A model generated the notes under the pieces. It searched no databases. It worked only from the letters and a program-made list of their open reading frames with translations, and was not told the DNA's origin. DNA of 39,543 nucleotides from JAICJR01 sp036494715 (GTDB taxonomy: Bacteria > Actinomycetota > Thermoleophilia > Solirubrobacterales > Thermoleophilaceae): positions 1 to 39,543 of the forward strand of contig DASXNY010000057.1 in the NCBI GenBank assembly GCA_036494715.1, given 5' to 3'. Shown one piece after another: positions 38,229-39,543 of the stretch. Every line of letters starts with the position of its first letter. The stretch's first letter is position 1. The translations under genes were made by a program, and so were the position numbers.

Positions 38229-39161
38229 GTGGCCTCCACGGGGACCCAGTTCAGGGGGGAGACGTTCTCGGACGGCGCGTTCAAGCGCCAGGACAGCTTC
38301 TTCCGCGGGCGCATCTCGGCCGACGGCTCGACGCCGTACGCGGCCGAGGCGGGCCGCTACCACCTCTACGTTTCCTGGGCCTGCCCGTGGGCGCACCGCG
38401 CGATCATCGGTCGCCGCCTCAAGGGGCTCGAGGACGCGATCGGGATGAGCGTCGTCGACCCCGTGCGCGACGCGCGCGGCTGGGCCTTCACTGGCGGCGA
38501 GTTCAGCGACCCCGTGAACGGCTTCGAGTTCCTGTGCGAGGCCTACGAGCGGACGGACCCGGACTACAGCCTGCGCGTGAGCGTGCCGGTGCTGTGGGAC
38601 AAGCAGACCGGCCGCATCGTCAACAACGAGTCGGGCGACGTGCTGCGGATGTTCGACCAGGACTTCGGGGGGCTCGCCGACGACAGCTACGACCTCTACC
38701 CGGAGCCGCACCGAGCGGAGATCGACGAGCTCAACCAGCGCATCTACGACCACGTGAACAATGCCGTCTACAAGGCCGGCTTCACCACGAGCCAGGAGAT
38801 CTACGAGCGCGAGGTGCACGACCTGTTCGTCCTGCTCGACGAGCTCGACGCGCGCCTGGCCGGCTCGCGCTACCTCTTCGGCGACCGGCCTGTCGAGACG
38901 GACTGGCGCCTGTTCACCACGCTCGCGCGCTTCGACGCCGTCTACTACATCCACTTCAAGGTGAGCCGCCGGCGGCTCGTCGACTACGAGCAGCTGTGGC
39001 CGTACTTCCGCGACCTCTACCAGTCGTTCGGGATCGCGGACACGGTGAGGCTCGACCAGATCCGCGCGCACTACTACAAGACCCACGAGTCGATCAATCC
39101 GAAGCGCTTCGTGGCGGTCATGCCCGACGCGGACTTCGACGCGCCGCACGGGCGCGGCTAG
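38229..39161 (+). CDS. Glutathionyl-hydroquinone reductase-like protein (GST Xi class, YqjG family)
   Basis: Encodes 310 residues, the usual length. The active-site cysteine is Cys52 in 'YVSWACPWAHRAIIGRRLKG', the CPWA motif of the family. The rest follows the pattern: 'PVLWDKQTGRIVNNESGDVL', 'IDELNQRIYDHVNNAVYKAG', 'RYLFGDRPVETDWRLFTTLA', 'FDAVYYIHFKVSRRRLVDYE'. Glutathione-using members reduce glutathionyl-hydroquinones. Actinobacteria normally use mycothiol, so this one probably acts on a mycothiol or other thiol adduct; that is inference. Start GTG at 38229 appears leaderless. Confidence 0.92.
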   Translation: MASTGTQFRGETFSDGAFKRQDSFFRGRISADGSTPYAAEAGRYHLYVSWACPWAHRAIIGRRLKGLEDAIGMSVVDPVRDARGWAFTGGEFSDPVNGFEFLCEAYERTDPDYSLRVSVPVLWDKQTGRIVNNESGDVLRMFDQDFGGLADDSYDLYPEPHRAEIDELNQRIYDHVNNAVYKAGFTTSQEIYEREVHDLFVLLDELDARLAGSRYLFGDRPVETDWRLFTTLARFDAVYYIHFKVSRRRLVDYEQLWPYFRDLYQSFGIADTVRLDQIRAHYYKTHESINPKRFVAVMPDADFDAPHGRG

Positions 39162-39164
39162 CCC

Positions 39165-39543
39165 TCAGCGCTCGGCGACGGGAGCGATCCCGACGCGCTC
39201 GCACAGCTCGGCGATCGCGGCGTCGGGGCGGAACGAGATGAGGTGCAGGCCGGCCACGCCCGGCACCGACAGCGCGTGCGCCGCCAGCTCGCAGGCGAGC
39301 TCGAAGCACTCGCGCTCTTGGTCGGTGGAGCCCTCCACCCGCGCGATCAACTCGGCCGGCACGTCCACACCGGGCACCTTCTCGTCGAGGAAGCGCAGCG
39401 CACGCGCCGAGCGCAGGATCGAGATCGACGGCATCAGCGCGACGCGCTCGCGCAGCTCGGTCGCCGCCTCCATGAAGCCCTCGAGGTACTCCGGCACAAA
39501 GCCGATTTGAAGTTGCAGGAAGCGGGCGCCGGCATCGGCCTTC
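39165..39543 (-). CDS. Methylenetetrahydrofolate reductase (MetF)-like, 3' part only
   Basis: The frame enters from the right edge and ends at 39165, giving about 125 C-terminal residues. 'KADAGARFLQLQIGFVPEYL', 'VALMPSISILRSARALRFLD', 'EKVPGVDVPAELIARVEGST' and 'VAGLHLISFRPDAAIAELCE' match the end of the MetF TIM barrel, including the 'KVPGV.VP' segment and the final 'GVxGLHLxSF'. It would reduce methylene-THF to methyl-THF with a flavin. The N-terminal half lies outside the window. Its stop is 3 nt from the convergent GHR-like gene. A related flavin reductase of the MetF family is possible. Confidence 0.85.
   Translation of the reverse strand, partial: KADAGARFLQLQIGFVPEYLEGFMEAATELRERVALMPSISILRSARALRFLDEKVPGVDVPAELIARVEGSTDQERECFELACELAAHALSVPGVAGLHLISFRPDAAIAELCERVGIAPVAER

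Overview
The window is a GC-rich (roughly 70% G+C), densely packed bacterial chromosome segment. GTG and TTG starts are frequent and many stops and starts overlap by 4 bases (ATGA/GTGA). The gene set points to an actinobacterium, plausibly a Thermoleophilia/Solirubrobacterales-like soil lineage: an ECF42-type sigma factor paired with a YCII/DGPF protein, a DesA3-like desaturase with its own reductase, Sco/DsbA/VKOR/CtaA, a QsdR-type TetR regulator, and -10 elements of the TAnnnT kind. The lineage is inference. I see no phage, transposon, CRISPR array or rRNA, so this looks like ordinary chromosomal DNA with two tRNA genes.

Layout. 1-671: the 5' part of a zinc-type/quinone oxidoreductase, and beside it the C-terminal remnant of a TetR regulator. 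668-3538: a SnoaL-like protein, a 24-bp perfect palindrome, the ECF42-type sigma factor with its YCII/DGPF partner, and a divergent VOC protein. 3560-9293 (minus): a compressed six-gene unit, read as APC permease, metallophosphoesterase, nucleotidyltransferase-fold protein, HDAC-like deacetylase, nitrilase-family amidohydrolase and cupin. 9447-13940: a SnoaL-like protein, a sulfotransferase-like protein overlapping a class IV aminotransferase, a flavin amine oxidase, and a stand-alone MetE-like barrel. 13961-19925: a secreted GH15 glucoamylase-type enzyme, a small membrane protein, a VOC protein, a second ECF sigma factor with a SnoaL tail, and a secreted tannase/feruloyl esterase with a good promoter.

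20027-24456: a TetR regulator and VOC protein diverging from an ABM-like small protein, then a ferredoxin-reductase/fatty-acid-desaturase pair and a double ACT protein. 24453-29068 (minus): heme A synthase, VKOR, DsbA and Sco, which together look like an export-side thiol and cytochrome-oxidase assembly operon, with two small membrane proteins and a QsdR-like regulator upstream. 29144-33140: tRNA-Arg(UCU), a secreted protein with an internal repeat, a UDP-glucuronate decarboxylase-like epimerase, a 90-residue orphan, an acyl-CoA synthetase and tRNA-His. 33226-39543: a DHA2 drug exporter, a membrane protein, ferritin, an MFS exporter, an SDR, a glutathionyl-hydroquinone-reductase-like protein and a partial MetF-like protein.

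The most interesting items are the six-gene permease/phosphoesterase/nucleotidyltransferase/deacetylase/amidohydrolase/cupin unit, whose phosphoesterase lacks a normal start codon; a recurrent TAnnnT box 7-9 nt before eight start codons, suggesting widespread leaderless transcripts; the sulfotransferase-aminotransferase overlap; and several strong palindromes that look like operators or terminators. No gap longer than 300 bases is left without a gene. The longest gaps are 9294-9528 and 32823-33035, both described below.
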